A stretch of DNA of 64,000 bases from Rariglobus sp. (GCA_029266495.1 JAQSWS010000052.1:1-64000), one strand, 5' to 3'. Shown: positions 43,957 to 54,575, counted from the stretch's first letter. Numbers and translations: made by a program. Notes: generated by a model from the letters alone, not told the origin.

Positions 43957-45702
43957 TTGGACCTGGCCCGGAGCACCTGCCCGGAAATCCCGTTCATCCT
44001 CGTCTCGGGCACCATCGGCGAAGACCGCGCAGTCGAAATTCTCAAGAGTGGAGCCGTCGACTACGTCCTGAAAACAAAACTCGACCGGCTCCGTCCAGCC
44101 GTCGATCGCGCGCTCGCCGAAGCCGCCGCTCGTGCGACGGCGATCGCAGCCCAGGCGGCGCTCCGCCGCAGCGAAGAACGCTTCCGCGAAATGGCCGAAC
44201 GTATCGGCGATGTCTTCTACGTCATCGACCTCGACACCGGTCACCGGCCCTATGTCAGCCCGGCCTATGCGCATATCTGGGGACGCACCGTCGCCGATCT
44301 CTACGCGAATCCCGCCCAATGGACCGCAGCCATATTCCCCGAGGATCTTCCTCCCGTGCTCGCCGCCCGGGAACAACTCATCCAAGGCAGGGAATTCTGC
44401 ATCGAATATCGCGTCGGACGTCCCGACGGAACACTCCGCTGGATTGAGGACCGCGGTTACTTCATCGAGGAATCCGCCGGGGGAATGAAGCGGGCGATCG
44501 GCGTCGCCCGGGATATCACCTCGCATCGTCAGCTCGAGGCACAATTACGACAGGCCCAGAAGATGGAGGCGGTCGGCCAGCTTGCCGGCGGCCTCGCCCA
44601 TGATTTCAACAACGTCCTCACCGTGGTCATCGGCTGCGCGCGCCTGCTGCTGGACCGGGGCACGATGCCCTCCGATTCGATCCGGCTGCTCACCCATATC
44701 TTCAATGCCGGAACCCGCGCCGCGAACCTGACCCGCCAGCTTCTTGTATTCAGCAATAAACATGTGATCGATCGACGGACCATCGATCTCAACCAGGTCA
44801 CCACCGAAATGTCCGAGATGCTCCCTCGCCTGATTGGCGAACACATCACCCTCGACCTGGTGCTTTCGAAGTCACCCTGTCTGGTCGACGGAGACTCCGG
44901 CATGATCGAGCAGGTGCTCATGAATCTCACGGTGAACGCCCGCGATGCCATGCCCGACGGCGGCAGACTGACCATCTCCACCGAGCATCTGACGATCGAC
45001 AACGCATCCACGCGAAATCATCCCGGGGCGCGGGCAGGCCAGTTTATCAGTTTAAGCGTCCGGGATACCGGCTGCGGAATCCCGGCGGAAAACCTTCAGC
45101 AGATTTTCGAGCCGTTCTTCACCACAAAGGAGATTGGCCATGGCACCGGCCTCGGCCTGGCGATGGTGCTGGGCATCGTGCAACAACACCAGGGGTGGGT
45201 GGAAGTGGCGAGCGCGCCGGGCACCGGCACCTGCTTCCGGATCCTGCTTCCCGCCCTGCCGGCAACGAGCCCCCTGGGTTCGGAACAGCCGGCAAAACCG
45301 GCGGCCGCCGCCGGCGGATTGGAAACGCTGCTGCTCGTGGAGGATGAACCGAACGTGCGCGAATTCGCAGTCGCCGTTCTCGGCAGCCACGGCTACCGCG
45401 TGCTGCAGGCCGCCTCGGGCGTCGAGGCACTGGAGGTCTGGCAGCGGCACCAATCGAGAATCAGCCTGCTCGTCACCGATCTGGTCATGCCCGACGGCCT
45501 GAGTGGTCATGCGCTCGCCCTCCGGCTGCGCAAAGACAAACCGGAGCTAAAAGTGGTGATCACCAGCGGATATATGAATGAGGCCGGAGCCGAACTCGAG
45601 CCGATCCCTGACATGCACTTTGTTCACAAGCCCTACAGACCGCAGACCCTCGCCGACGCGGTGCGCAACACGCTCGACGGGAATCCGGATCCCGACCCTT
45701 GA
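43957..45702 (+). CDS. Hybrid sensor histidine kinase (PAS-HisKA-HATPase-REC), N-terminal receiver truncated
   Basis: 581 residues if read from TTG 43957; the true start is unclear because the upstream receiver domain is broken. It keeps the back half of that receiver (FILVSGTIGEDRAVEILKSG), then a PAS domain (about 75-190), a HisKA box GLAHDFNNVLTVV, the ATPase motifs VNARDAMPDGG, DTGCGIP and GTGLGLAM, and a C-terminal receiver with LVTDLVMPDG. The kinase and C-terminal receiver look intact and could work as a cytoplasmic PAS sensor without the first receiver. Confidence 0.85.
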   Translation: MDLARSTCPEIPFILVSGTIGEDRAVEILKSGAVDYVLKTKLDRLRPAVDRALAEAAARATAIAAQAALRRSEERFREMAERIGDVFYVIDLDTGHRPYVSPAYAHIWGRTVADLYANPAQWTAAIFPEDLPPVLAAREQLIQGREFCIEYRVGRPDGTLRWIEDRGYFIEESAGGMKRAIGVARDITSHRQLEAQLRQAQKMEAVGQLAGGLAHDFNNVLTVVIGCARLLLDRGTMPSDSIRLLTHIFNAGTRAANLTRQLLVFSNKHVIDRRTIDLNQVTTEMSEMLPRLIGEHITLDLVLSKSPCLVDGDSGMIEQVLMNLTVNARDAMPDGGRLTISTEHLTIDNASTRNHPGARAGQFISLSVRDTGCGIPAENLQQIFEPFFTTKEIGHGTGLGLAMVLGIVQQHQGWVEVASAPGTGTCFRILLPALPATSPLGSEQPAKPAAAAGGLETLLLVEDEPNVREFAVAVLGSHGYRVLQAASGVEALEVWQRHQSRISLLVTDLVMPDGLSGHALALRLRKDKPELKVVITSGYMNEAGAELEPIPDMHFVHKPYRPQTLADAVRNTLDGNPDPDP

Positions 45703-45744
45703 TCTGCCACTCACGTTTCACCCCCCAAGCCTCCACCCCGGCTG

Positions 45745-46782
45745 ATGAAAAACACCCCACCCCTCAGAGTCCCGTCGCTCGTCGCCGCAGCGGGACTTGT
45801 CATGCTCCTGCTGGTGGCGTCCGGCTGCGAAAAACGGAGCGTGGAACGAGGCGTGTCAAAAACGCCCAGACCTGTCGCTGACGCCCTCGACCAGGAACCG
45901 ATCACCCCGATTCCATTGCAACCGGCCGTGGCTTTGGACGCCCGCAAGGTCGCCTTGGGCCGGAAACTCTTTCACGAACCCAGGCTTTCCCGGGACGATT
46001 CGCTGTCCTGCGCCAGCTGCCATCCGCTGGATCGCGGCGGAACCGATCACCGGGTGTTGTCGCTCGGCATCGATGGCCAAAAAGGCGACGTGAACGCACC
46101 GACGGTGTTCAACAGCGTGTTCAACTTCGCCCAGTTCTGGGACGGACGTGCCTCGAATTTGGAGGACCAGATGGACGGCCCCATCCAATCGGCCGTCGAA
46201 ATGGGCTCCACGTGGACAGAAGTGGTGGACAAATTACGCTCCGATCCGGCCTATGTCGCAGCCTTCAAGGAAATCTATGCGGAGGGCGTCCAACCCCACA
46301 CTGCAAAGAACGCCATCGTCGAATTCGAACGCTCGCTCACCAGCCCCAATTCGCGTTTCGACCGCTATCTCCGCGGAGACAAGGACATCCTGACCGCCGG
46401 GGAAAAAGCCGGTTACCTGAAGTTCAAAAACTACGGCTGCATCAGCTGCCATCAAGGGATCAATATCGGAGCGAATCTCTTCCAGCGCATGGGCGTGATC
46501 AGGGACTATTTCGCCGATCGCGGAAACGTCACCAAGGCCGACCTGGGCCGCTTCAATGTCACCGGCCAGGAGTCCGACCGGCATGTTTTCAAAGTGCCCA
46601 GCCTGCGCAACGTGGCCGTGACCGCTCCCTATTTTCATGACGGTTCCGCGAAAACCCTCGAGGAAGCCGTCGCCGTGATGGCCAAGTATCAGCTCGGCCG
46701 TCCGCTGCCCCCCGCGGACCTCGAGCATATCGTCGAGTTTCTCCGCACGCTCACCGGCGAACACGAAGGGAAATCGTTATGA
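45745..46782 (+). CDS. Di-heme cytochrome c peroxidase-like lipoprotein
   Basis: 345 residues. Lipobox LLLVASGC near residue 30 predicts an acylated, periplasm-facing protein. Two heme motifs, CASCH (about 92) and CISCH (about 232), fit the bacterial CCP/MauG family. It also has ALGRKLFHEPRLSRDDSLSC, FDRYLRGDKD and SLRNVAVTAPYFHDGS, with the Met/His ligands of the family. It would reduce H2O2 using periplasmic electron donors. It shares a four-base ATGA overlap with the next kinase gene, which suggests that peroxide or redox state is linked to the signalling proteins. Confidence 0.93.
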   Translation: MKNTPPLRVPSLVAAAGLVMLLLVASGCEKRSVERGVSKTPRPVADALDQEPITPIPLQPAVALDARKVALGRKLFHEPRLSRDDSLSCASCHPLDRGGTDHRVLSLGIDGQKGDVNAPTVFNSVFNFAQFWDGRASNLEDQMDGPIQSAVEMGSTWTEVVDKLRSDPAYVAAFKEIYAEGVQPHTAKNAIVEFERSLTSPNSRFDRYLRGDKDILTAGEKAGYLKFKNYGCISCHQGINIGANLFQRMGVIRDYFADRGNVTKADLGRFNVTGQESDRHVFKVPSLRNVAVTAPYFHDGSAKTLEEAVAVMAKYQLGRPLPPADLEHIVEFLRTLTGEHEGKSL

Positions 46783-48929
46783 AACGCGCCAGCCTCGTCG
46801 GATTTCTTCTCTTGGCCGTCCTGGCCGTTTTTTACCTGCAGCGCAAAGTCTACAGCAACGACGAGCACGAGCGTTTTCACTCCGGCTTGTCGCGGCTCAA
46901 ACGACTGGATTCCGCCTTCAACGAGGATTTGCTGCGGGTTCGGTTCTCCCTCCTGGGAAGCTATGATGTCTTCCTTAACTATCAGGAGGAAATGGAGCAA
47001 TTGGTCGACGGATCGCTGGCTATACCCTCCTTCGTCGGTCCGGACAGTCGCGCGGACATTGAACAAACATCCCGGGAGCTCGCCGCCCTGCTGCAAACCC
47101 GCCGCCGGTCATTCGAACGCTTCAAATCCCTGAACGCCGTCCTCTCCAACTCACGCCGGTATTTTCCGGTTGCAGTCGACGAACTCACCCGGCGGCTGAC
47201 CGCCTCCAACCAGGCGGACCAGGAGCTGGGAGGCATCATTCAAACGCTCACCCGCGTGTTGTTCACCCATACGTCGAGTCAGGACCCGTTGCCGGCTGAA
47301 GACCTCGCCACCCCCGGGTTGATCTCGGCGTGGTCCGCCCGCCACCCCGATCATACCGAAACCGCATTGGCCTCCAGCCTGGCCCAGCACGCCCGCACGC
47401 TTTTGGACGGCCAAAATGAACTGAATGCGCTCACCCGCCAGTTGCTCTCGTTGCCCACCGCCCACGAAATCGACCGGCTCTCCCAACTCTACGAAAAAGA
47501 CCTGACCGGCGCCCTGCGTCGCACGGGTCAATACCGGGAACTGCTCTACGCACTCGTCCTCGTTCTTGCCGGCGTGATCGGCTACGCCTTGTGGGCCTTG
47601 CGCGCCTCCAACCACAGCCTCGAGCAACGCGTCAGCCAACGCACTGCGGACCTCCAGCGTGAAAATGCCGAGCGCCAGCGGGCGGAGACTGAACTGGCCA
47701 ACTCCCTCTCGGTGCTTCAAGCAACCTTGGAATCGACCGCCGACGGCATCGTGGCGATCAAACCCACCGGCGAAGTCGTCAACTACAACACCCAGTTCGT
47801 GAACATGTGGGGTCTGTCGCCCGAGGTCCTCAAGCAAAGGGATACGATGCAAATGACGGCCTTCGTCGCCTCCCAGGTGAAAAACGAGGAGCAGTTCGTC
47901 CAACGCATCACCCAGTTGCTCTCCGCCCCTCCCGCCGATGCGTATGATGTGATCGAATTGAAGGACGGCCGGACCTTCGAACGATATGTGAAGGCCCAGC
48001 AGGTCGATGGGAAAACCCTGGGCATGGTGGCCAATTTTCGCGACGTCACCGCCCGCCGGCAGGCTGAAATCGAACTCGGAAAAGTTTACTCCCAATTACT
48101 GGATACCTCCCGGCAGGCGGGCATGGCGGAGGTCGCCACCGGCGTGCTCCACAACGTGGGCAACGTGCTCAACAGCGTGAACGTCTCCGCCACCCTGGTA
48201 GCCGATCAAGTGCGCCGGTCCAAGGTGACGAACGTCGGCAAGCTCTCCGAGTTGCTCGGACAGCATCGCGAAGACCTCGCCAGCTACCTCGTCAACGACC
48301 CCAAGGGCCGGATCATCCCGGCCTACCTCGCGACGCTCTCCGAGGAACTCACCAAGGAAAAAACCACGATCATCACCGAACTGGAGAGCCTTCAAAAAAA
48401 CATCGGCCACATCAAAGACATCGTGGCCATGCAACAAAGCTACGCCAAGACCTCCGGCGTGGTCGAAACGGTTTCGATTCCCGATTTGATCGAGGACGCG
48501 TTGCGGATGAATGCCGGCTCGCTGGCCCGTCACGACGTCGATGTCGTTCGCGATTACCACGCCCGTCCGGTTGTCACCCTTGAGAAAAACAAGGTCCTGC
48601 AAACCCTCGTGAACCTGGTGCGCAACGCCAAGTATGCCTGCGACGAATCCGGGCGAACCGACAAATTGTTAACCATCAGGACCACCGCCGACGAACAGTC
48701 CGTCACCATCGCTGTCATCGACAATGGCGTGGGCATCCCCGCCGAAAATCTCACCCGCATCTTCGCCCACGGCTTCACCACCCGCAAACACGGCCACGGC
48801 TTCGGCCTTCATAGCGGCGCCCTCGCCGTCAAGGAGCTCGGCGGCTCCCTCACCGCCCACAGCGACGGCGCCGGCCGCGGAGCCACTTTCATCCTCAAAC
48901 TGCCCTACAAGGCCGAAACATCCTTATGA
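46779..48929 (+). CDS. Membrane sensor histidine kinase with periplasmic helical domain and PAS
   Basis: 716 residues. Membrane helix near 5-18, a periplasmic alpha-helical domain (about 30-245, fitting the DAHL type), a second membrane helix near 255-270 ([20 protein letters not shown]), a coiled coil, a PAS domain (about 310-430), then a dimerisation box with [13 protein letters not shown] as probable phospho-acceptor His and an ATPase domain ([38 protein letters not shown]). ATGA overlaps join it to the cytochrome gene before and the hybrid kinase after, so the three proteins are made together. Confidence 0.9.
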   Translation: MKRASLVGFLLLAVLAVFYLQRKVYSNDEHERFHSGLSRLKRLDSAFNEDLLRVRFSLLGSYDVFLNYQEEMEQLVDGSLAIPSFVGPDSRADIEQTSRELAALLQTRRRSFERFKSLNAVLSNSRRYFPVAVDELTRRLTASNQADQELGGIIQTLTRVLFTHTSSQDPLPAEDLATPGLISAWSARHPDHTETALASSLAQHARTLLDGQNELNALTRQLLSLPTAHEIDRLSQLYEKDLTGALRRTGQYRELLYALVLVLAGVIGYALWALRASNHSLEQRVSQRTADLQRENAERQRAETELANSLSVLQATLESTADGIVAIKPTGEVVNYNTQFVNMWGLSPEVLKQRDTMQMTAFVASQVKNEEQFVQRITQLLSAPPADAYDVIELKDGRTFERYVKAQQVDGKTLGMVANFRDVTARRQAEIELGKVYSQLLDTSRQAGMAEVATGVLHNVGNVLNSVNVSATLVADQVRRSKVTNVGKLSELLGQHREDLASYLVNDPKGRIIPAYLATLSEELTKEKTTIITELESLQKNIGHIKDIVAMQQSYAKTSGVVETVSIPDLIEDALRMNAGSLARHDVDVVRDYHARPVVTLEKNKVLQTLVNLVRNAKYACDESGRTDKLLTIRTTADEQSVTIAVIDNGVGIPAENLTRIFAHGFTTRKHGHGFGLHSGALAVKELGGSLTAHSDGAGRGATFILKLPYKAETSL

Positions 48930-51115
48930 ACAAGCCGGACTCCCATAAAAACGTGCGCGTGCTCATCGTGGACGACAACCGCTCCATCCATGGGGACTTC
49001 ATGAAGATCCTCTGCAGCCGCGATCAGGCATCTGAATCCGAATCCATGGAGACCGCCCTCTTTGGCGAGGCCACGGAGGAGCGGCAGGCGGTCAACTTCG
49101 AGGTGAACTCCGCCTATCAGGGCCAGGAGGCCCTGGCCCTGGTCGAAAAAGCCCTCGAGGAAAACCATCCCTATGCGATGGCGTTTATGGACGTGCGTAT
49201 GCCACCCGGCTGGGATGGTATCGAAGCCACCGCAAAAATCTGGGAGATCGACCCCGCGGTGCAGATCGTGATCTGCACCGCCTACTCGGATTACTCCTGG
49301 GACGAAATGATCCAAAAGCTCGGTCATTCCGACAAGTTGCTGATCCTCAAAAAACCGTTCGACAACGTCGAGGCCCTGCAACTCGCCATCGCCCTTACCG
49401 AAAAATGGAACCTCGCCCGGCAGGCGAAATCCCAGCTCGAAAACCTGGAGAGCCTGGTGGACGAGCGCACCCGCGAACTTCGCATCGCCAAGGAGGCCGC
49501 CGAGGTCGCGAACAAGGCGAAGAGCGAATTCCTCGCCAACATGAGTCATGAAATCCGCACGCCGATGAACGGCGTGATCGGCATGACCGGCCTGCTCCTC
49601 GATCTCGAGCTCGGCAACGTCCAGCGTGAATACGCGGAAACCATCCGCAGCAGTGCCGAGACCCTGCTGACGGTCATTAACGACGTGCTCGATTTCTCCA
49701 AGATCGAGGCGGGCAAACTCACCTTCGAGGAGCTCGATTTCGATTTGACCGAAACGATTGAGAGCACCCTCGACATGCTCGCCGAGCGTGCGCAGGCGAA
49801 AGGCACCGAGCTCGTCATGGACCTGCCGGCCCAAGTGCCACGACTCCTCCGCGGCGACCCGGGCCGGCTGCGCCAGGTGCTCGTCAATCTCGTTGGCAAC
49901 GCGATCAAGTTCACCGAGGGCGGCGAGGTCGTCGTCCGGATCACCCCCGGAACGTCGGACGACGATGGCGTGACTCTGCGCTTCGAAGTCAGTGACACCG
50001 GAGTGGGCATTCCCGCCGAAGCGCAGGCCCGGTTGTTCCAGGCGTTCATGCAGGTCGACACCTCGACATCGCGGCGCTACGGCGGCACCGGACTCGGCCT
50101 GGCGATTTCCAAGCAACTCGTCCTGATGATGAATGGTGAGATCGGGGTGAAAAGCGAACCGGGCAAAGGTTCGACATTCTGGTTCACCGCCCGGTTCGAC
50201 CGGTCGGCCGGTCGTCAGCCTCCACTCGCCGGCGACCGGAACGGATGGTCAAACCTGCGCGTCCTCGTCGTCGACGACAACGCCACGAGCCGGCAGATCC
50301 TGCGCCACCAGATCTTCGCGTGGAAACTGCAGAAGGGCAGCGCGGCCAGCGGCCATGAGGCGCTGCGCGTCCTGCGAGCCGCCGCCGCCGAGGGGCACCC
50401 CTATGATCTTGCGCTTCTCGACGTCGAAATGCCCGAGATGGATGGCCTCACGCTTGCGCACGAGATCCGGGCGGATCCCGCCATTGCCGGAACGCGGCTC
50501 ATCGTCCTGAGTCCCTTGGGTCACAAGCTTTCCGATCAAAAGCTGAAGGCCGCCGGCATCGACGCGACGCTCAGCAAACCCGTCAAGCAATCGAGCCTCT
50601 TCGAATGTCTGGTAAACGTGATCGGCAACACCGAAAGAATCACCGCTTCGACGGCAAAACCAGTGGCGGCCCCCGTGTCCGTCTCCGACGGCCTGCGCGC
50701 CGCGCTCGCAGGGACGCGCATCCTTCTCGCCGAAGACAACGCGGTGAACCAGAAAGTCGCCCTCGCGATGCTTGAAAAGCTCGGCTGCTCCGCCGACGCC
50801 GTCGCCGACGGTTTCGAAGTGCTCGAAGCCCTCCAACGCATCCCCTACTCGCTGGTTTTCATGGACTATCAAATGCCGGAAATGGACGGCCTTGAGGCGA
50901 CCCGATTCATAAGGAAACGCGAACAGGACAGCGGACAGGCCTGCCCGTGGAAATCGCCCATTTACATCATCGCGCTCACGGCGAGCGCCATGCAGGGAGA
51001 CCGTGAAAAATGCATCGAAGTCGGCATGAACGACTATGTGAGCAAACCGATCCGCCTCAGCGAACTCCAAGGGGCGCTGGAGCGATGGCAGGCCTCCCAA
51101 GCCCTGAAAAATTAA
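48926..51115 (+). CDS. Hybrid kinase REC-HisKA-HATPase-REC-REC
   Basis: 729 residues. An N-terminal receiver ([15 protein letters not shown], Asp in [13 protein letters not shown]), a coiled-coil linker, HisKA with [19 protein letters not shown], ATPase motifs ([32 protein letters not shown]), then two further receivers: [12 protein letters not shown] with [11 protein letters not shown], and [12 protein letters not shown] with [11 protein letters not shown]. All three receivers keep a phospho-acceptor Asp. No transmembrane helix, so it is a cytoplasmic partner, most likely receiving phosphate from the preceding membrane kinase through its first receiver. Confidence 0.93.
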   Translation: MNKPDSHKNVRVLIVDDNRSIHGDFMKILCSRDQASESESMETALFGEATEERQAVNFEVNSAYQGQEALALVEKALEENHPYAMAFMDVRMPPGWDGIEATAKIWEIDPAVQIVICTAYSDYSWDEMIQKLGHSDKLLILKKPFDNVEALQLAIALTEKWNLARQAKSQLENLESLVDERTRELRIAKEAAEVANKAKSEFLANMSHEIRTPMNGVIGMTGLLLDLELGNVQREYAETIRSSAETLLTVINDVLDFSKIEAGKLTFEELDFDLTETIESTLDMLAERAQAKGTELVMDLPAQVPRLLRGDPGRLRQVLVNLVGNAIKFTEGGEVVVRITPGTSDDDGVTLRFEVSDTGVGIPAEAQARLFQAFMQVDTSTSRRYGGTGLGLAISKQLVLMMNGEIGVKSEPGKGSTFWFTARFDRSAGRQPPLAGDRNGWSNLRVLVVDDNATSRQILRHQIFAWKLQKGSAASGHEALRVLRAAAAEGHPYDLALLDVEMPEMDGLTLAHEIRADPAIAGTRLIVLSPLGHKLSDQKLKAAGIDATLSKPVKQSSLFECLVNVIGNTERITASTAKPVAAPVSVSDGLRAALAGTRILLAEDNAVNQKVALAMLEKLGCSADAVADGFEVLEALQRIPYSLVFMDYQMPEMDGLEATRFIRKREQDSGQACPWKSPIYIIALTASAMQGDREKCIEVGMNDYVSKPIRLSELQGALERWQASQALKN

Positions 51116-51528
51116 GTGACACCCCGCCTGTGCCGTGCGCTCAAAGGCTCGAGAACCTTTTTTTGACTAGGTGGGCTCCTCCGGATGGCTTCGCGCTTTC
51201 CGATTTACGGCCTAGCACTCCCTCACCCGTTCCGGATCCCGAATTTTATCAAAGGCAAAGAGCAGTTATTGAAAGCACCTCGAACACTGCAGGGTGTCGG
51301 CAATAAACGTAGGTCCCCTGCGCCCTCCGTCAACCGCCATTGACCGTTTAATCTCATCCCTGCCCGATAACATTTCGCATCTGACGAACTGGGAAGGTGG
51401 GGACGGACCGCCCTGCTCCTAGGTTGTTATACCCCTTTCTCCGAGTAGGCCGCGAGCTTGCTCGCGCTCGAATACGCGCCTGCAAGCAGGCAGCCTACAG
51501 AAAAAACAAACCATTCAGGCTACCTGGT
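51116..51528. other. Intergenic region with one REP-like element
   Basis: 413 bases without a convincing gene between convergent units. Apart from the palindromic element at 51445-51498 I see no RNA gene or clear terminator in it. Confidence 0.6.
51445..51498. repeat. REP-like double-hairpin element
   Basis: 54 bases bounded by GTAGGC and GCCTAC inverted ends. Inside are two tight hairpins: CGCGAGC-TT-GCTCGCG and GCCTGC-AA-GCAGGC. This layout matches dispersed palindromic repeats mobilised by RAYT-type transposases in other bacteria; the transposase is not in this window. Confidence 0.7.
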
Positions 51529-51954
51529 TTAATTTCCCGGACGCTTCAGCCCGCGCAAACCCCAGACCATGAGCAGGAGCACGGCTGCAACCAGGCACGC
51601 GGGAGACTTTGCCAGCAAACCGGCCGCACCCAACCCGCCCGTGAGCGCCACAACCAGCCAGTCCGACATGCGTCCGCCCCCCGTCGCCTTCGCTTGAACG
51701 AGGGTCAACACCAGCCACAAGCCCGCGCCCACGGCCAGCGAGGCGACCAGAAACCGGTTGGCCACGACGTCGCGGCCCTGCCCGGCCAGCAGCTCCGCCA
51801 ACAGCCAGAACAAACCTTGGTTAAAAAACAACAGGCCGCCGGCAAGCACCGCGATCAAGGTGCGGTTGATCGGAAAATTACCGTTCTCGTCGACTGGAAT
51901 CCGACTCGCGAGAAAAGATCCGGTGCACGAATACTGGTCTCGCTGGCTACTCAT
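51529..51954 (-). CDS. Small membrane protein of unknown function
   Basis: 141 residues with four hydrophobic segments starting near residue 33 (TLIAVLAGGLLFFNQGLFWL), then FLVASLAVGAGLWLVLTLV, WLVVALTGGLGAAGLL and CLVAAVLLLMVWGL. The N-terminal 30 residues are polar. It overlaps the preceding gene by eight bases and is the last of the clpS-linked run. No family recognised. Confidence 0.65.
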   Translation of the reverse strand: MSSQRDQYSCTGSFLASRIPVDENGNFPINRTLIAVLAGGLLFFNQGLFWLLAELLAGQGRDVVANRFLVASLAVGAGLWLVLTLVQAKATGGGRMSDWLVVALTGGLGAAGLLAKSPACLVAAVLLLMVWGLRGLKRPGN

Positions 51955-52420
51955 CTTCCTCTACCGCCATCGGGTCGAGATACTTCAGGATGATCTTCTG
52001 GAGCTCGTCCAAAAAGAGGAAGCAGGCGAAGGCCTTTTGCACGATCTCGTCCAGATCGCCGAGACTGCTGCTGGCCTCAAGCGCCTCCAGGGTATCGTCG
52101 GGAATCTTTGCAAGATGGGTCTCGCGGAAGCGGAGGCGCAACGCGGCGCAGGCGCGCAACACCGGCTCGGCGTTGTCCCGGTCGAAGGCCACCACGCCCT
52201 CCATAAAAAATTCCTGGTCGAACAGGGAGAACAACCGGTCGCAATCATCACGTTGCGAAGCCAGCAGGTCCTCGCGCCAGACGGCGGCGAGTTCCGTGTC
52301 CGCATCGCTCAACACCAGCGGCACCGCCAGGTGGACGCGCAGTTCGTCGGCCACCGACTTGATCAAGTCGAGCAAGGGGGCGACCGCCGTGATGCTGAGC
52401 CGGACTTCAACTCTCTTCAT
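51947..52420 (-). CDS. Acidic alpha-helical protein downstream of clpS
   Basis: 157 residues from ATG 52420, overlapping clpS by 14 bases. It begins MKRVEVRLSITAVAPLLDLI and ends in an acidic tail VEEDE. It is rich in Leu, Asp and Glu and seems wholly helical, with no membrane segment. In Actinobacteria clpS is followed by an unrelated-looking helical protein (DUF2017); a similar role as partner of ClpS is conceivable, but I cannot show homology. Confidence 0.65.
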   Translation of the reverse strand: MKRVEVRLSITAVAPLLDLIKSVADELRVHLAVPLVLSDADTELAAVWREDLLASQRDDCDRLFSLFDQEFFMEGVVAFDRDNAEPVLRACAALRLRFRETHLAKIPDDTLEALEASSSLGDLDEIVQKAFACFLFLDELQKIILKYLDPMAVEEDE

Positions 52421-52667
52421 CGGGTTCGAGCGTGGCGGAGAGATGCCACTGTTGAAGTGAAAACACATGGGCTTCCGCGTTCTCGCGCATGCCCACCCAG
52501 ACGACCGAGCGACCCTGTTCATGGGCCTCGAGCATGTGTTTCGTCGCGGTCGCCTCGTCGAAGCCGAACAGCTTGCGAAGCACCATCACCGCATAGGACA
52601 TGCGCGTGACGGCGTCGTTGAGAAACACCACCCGCCAGGCTGCTTTTCGCTCGGTTCTCACGCTCAT
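52407..52667 (-). CDS. clpS: ATP-dependent Clp protease adaptor ClpS
   Basis: 86 residues from ATG 52667. It has VVFLNDAVTRMSYAVMVLRK with the Asn-Asp pair that binds the N-terminal amino group, then MLEAHEQGRSVV with the conserved His, and ENAEAHVFSL. It delivers N-end-rule substrates to ClpA-type unfoldases. ATGA overlap with the end of proS makes translational coupling likely. Confidence 0.92.
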   Translation of the reverse strand: MSVRTERKAAWRVVFLNDAVTRMSYAVMVLRKLFGFDEATATKHMLEAHEQGRSVVWVGMRENAEAHVFSLQQWHLSATLEPDEES

Positions 52668-54430
52668 GCCTGGGCAAACGCGTCGCGAACGACCGCGGCG
52701 ATGTGATCGGCGGCCTCGGCGACCGGCACCTTGATGACGTCCTTTTTGGCGCGCCACTTGAGTTCGATCACCCCCGCAAGCAGTCCCTTGCCGCCGATGG
52801 TGATGCGCAGCGGGATGCCGATCAGATCGGCATCCTTGAACTTCACGCCCGGACGCTCCTCGCGATCGTCGATGAGCACGTCGGCGCCCGCCTGTTCGGC
52901 GACGGAGGCGAGTTTCTTCGCCAGCTCCGCGGGTTCGGGAACGGACGGATCAAGCAGCGTGATGATGACCTGGAACGGCGCGACCGACCACGGCCAGATG
53001 ATGCCGTCGTTGTCGTGGCTCTGCTCGATGACGGCCTGCAAGGTGCGGCTGATGCCAATGCCGTAGCAGCCCATCACCATCAGGTGGGATTGCTTCTGGT
53101 CATCGGTATAGACCGCGCCGAACTTCTCGGAGTATTTCGTGCCGAGCTTGAAAATGTGGCCGACCTCGATGCCGCGTTTCACCTGGAGCGGCTGGCCGTT
53201 CTTCGGATCGGGCTCGCCCGGACGCACGCGGCGGAAGTCGCCGAACCGGGTGATCGCAAGATCGCGGGTCACGTTGACGTTGCGCACGTGGAAACCGTCC
53301 TTGTTGGCACCGGTCACGCCATTGCCGATGAGGCGGATGGCATGGTCGGCGAACACACCGGCGAGCGCGGACGGATCCTTGATGCTGCCCTTGACCGCGC
53401 CGAGGCTGCCGGGTTTCGCGCCGAGGACCGGCTCGATCTCCTCGGGCGTGGCGGCGCGCGTAAGCGTGAAGCCAAGGGAGCCAAGCTTGGCCTCCTCCAG
53501 TTCGTCGTTGCCGCGCAGGATCACAAGGAAGGGTTTCCCGTCGCCGATGTAGACGAGGGTCTTGAACTGCCTGTCGCCGGAAACCGAATACGGAGCGGCC
53601 TCGAGGGCGGCGATCGTGATGACGCCGGGGGTGGCGAATTCCTCGATCGCGCCGGCAGGCGCGGCGTCGGCGAGATCGGCGGGCACGAGGGCGCTGGTGG
53701 CTTTTTCGCGGTTGGCCGCGTAGCCGCTGGCCTCGTTGTAGATCACGTCGTCGTCGCCGATTTCGGCGGGCACCATGAACTCGTGGGAGAAACTGCCGCC
53801 CATCACGCCGGTGTCGGCCTCGACGGCGATGGCGGTCACGCCGATGCGTTTGAAAAAGCGCGCATAGGCGTCCTTCATCGCGAAGTAGCTCTTCACCGCA
53901 CCCTCGTCGGTGGCGTCGAAGGAGTAGGCGTCCATCATCACGAACTCACGGGCGCGCATCAGTCCGAAGCGAGGGCGGATCTCGTTGCGGAACTTGGTGG
54001 CGATCTGGAAAAAATTCTTGGGAAGATCGCGGTAGCTGGTGATCTCGTTTTTCACCAGCGGGGTGATGATTTCCTCGTGGGTCGGTCCGAGCACGAACTC
54101 GGGTTCGCGCGAACGGCCCTTGTTGGCGCCGGCGTTGTCGACGCGGAACATGATTTCGCGGGCGGCGGCCCAGCGCGGACCCTGCTCCCAGGTTTCCACG
54201 GGATGGATATGCGGCATCCACAGCTCGATCGCGTCGGAGACCTCAAGTTCCTCGCGACAGATCTGGGAGATCTTCTGCATGACGCGCAGGCCGAGCGGCA
54301 TGTAGGTGTAGAGACCGCCACCGAGCTTGCGCACGATGCCGGCGCGCATGAGCAGCTTGTGAGAGGCAATCTCGGCGTCGGCGGGGCTGTCGCGCAGGGT
54401 GGAAATATGGAACTTGGACCAAGTCTTCAT
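52664..54430 (-). CDS. proS: Proline--tRNA ligase
   Basis: 588 residues from ATG 54430, the standard bacterial-type ProS start KFHISTLRDSPADAEIASHK. Class II motif 2 is RFGLMRAREFVMMDAYSF and motif 3 is MGCYGIGISRTL. The region between them is the editing (INS/YbaK-like) domain that clears Ala-tRNA-Pro. The C-terminal anticodon-binding domain contains VLIDDREERPGVKFKDADLI. A longer in-frame upstream stretch does not look like protein. It couples to clpS by an ATGA overlap. Confidence 0.96.
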   Translation of the reverse strand: MKTWSKFHISTLRDSPADAEIASHKLLMRAGIVRKLGGGLYTYMPLGLRVMQKISQICREELEVSDAIELWMPHIHPVETWEQGPRWAAAREIMFRVDNAGANKGRSREPEFVLGPTHEEIITPLVKNEITSYRDLPKNFFQIATKFRNEIRPRFGLMRAREFVMMDAYSFDATDEGAVKSYFAMKDAYARFFKRIGVTAIAVEADTGVMGGSFSHEFMVPAEIGDDDVIYNEASGYAANREKATSALVPADLADAAPAGAIEEFATPGVITIAALEAAPYSVSGDRQFKTLVYIGDGKPFLVILRGNDELEEAKLGSLGFTLTRAATPEEIEPVLGAKPGSLGAVKGSIKDPSALAGVFADHAIRLIGNGVTGANKDGFHVRNVNVTRDLAITRFGDFRRVRPGEPDPKNGQPLQVKRGIEVGHIFKLGTKYSEKFGAVYTDDQKQSHLMVMGCYGIGISRTLQAVIEQSHDNDGIIWPWSVAPFQVIITLLDPSVPEPAELAKKLASVAEQAGADVLIDDREERPGVKFKDADLIGIPLRITIGGKGLLAGVIELKWRAKKDVIKVPVAEAADHIAAVVRDAFAQA

Positions 54431-54575
54431 GAGGGCTCGCGAACGAAGCACCGCACCCGGCGCGGAGCAAATGTTATTCGTGGGAGGGAGCCTCCTTCCC
54501 GTGCAGGGCTGGCGCTTGCGCCACGTCTCGGCCGAAAAAAGAGGCACGCCGCAAGCGACGGCCCCGGACCCAATC

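Noticed and set aside
51171-51181. TGACTAGGTGG-like sequence near 51.17 kb
   Set aside because: Only one half of the palindrome matches and it is not near a gene start.
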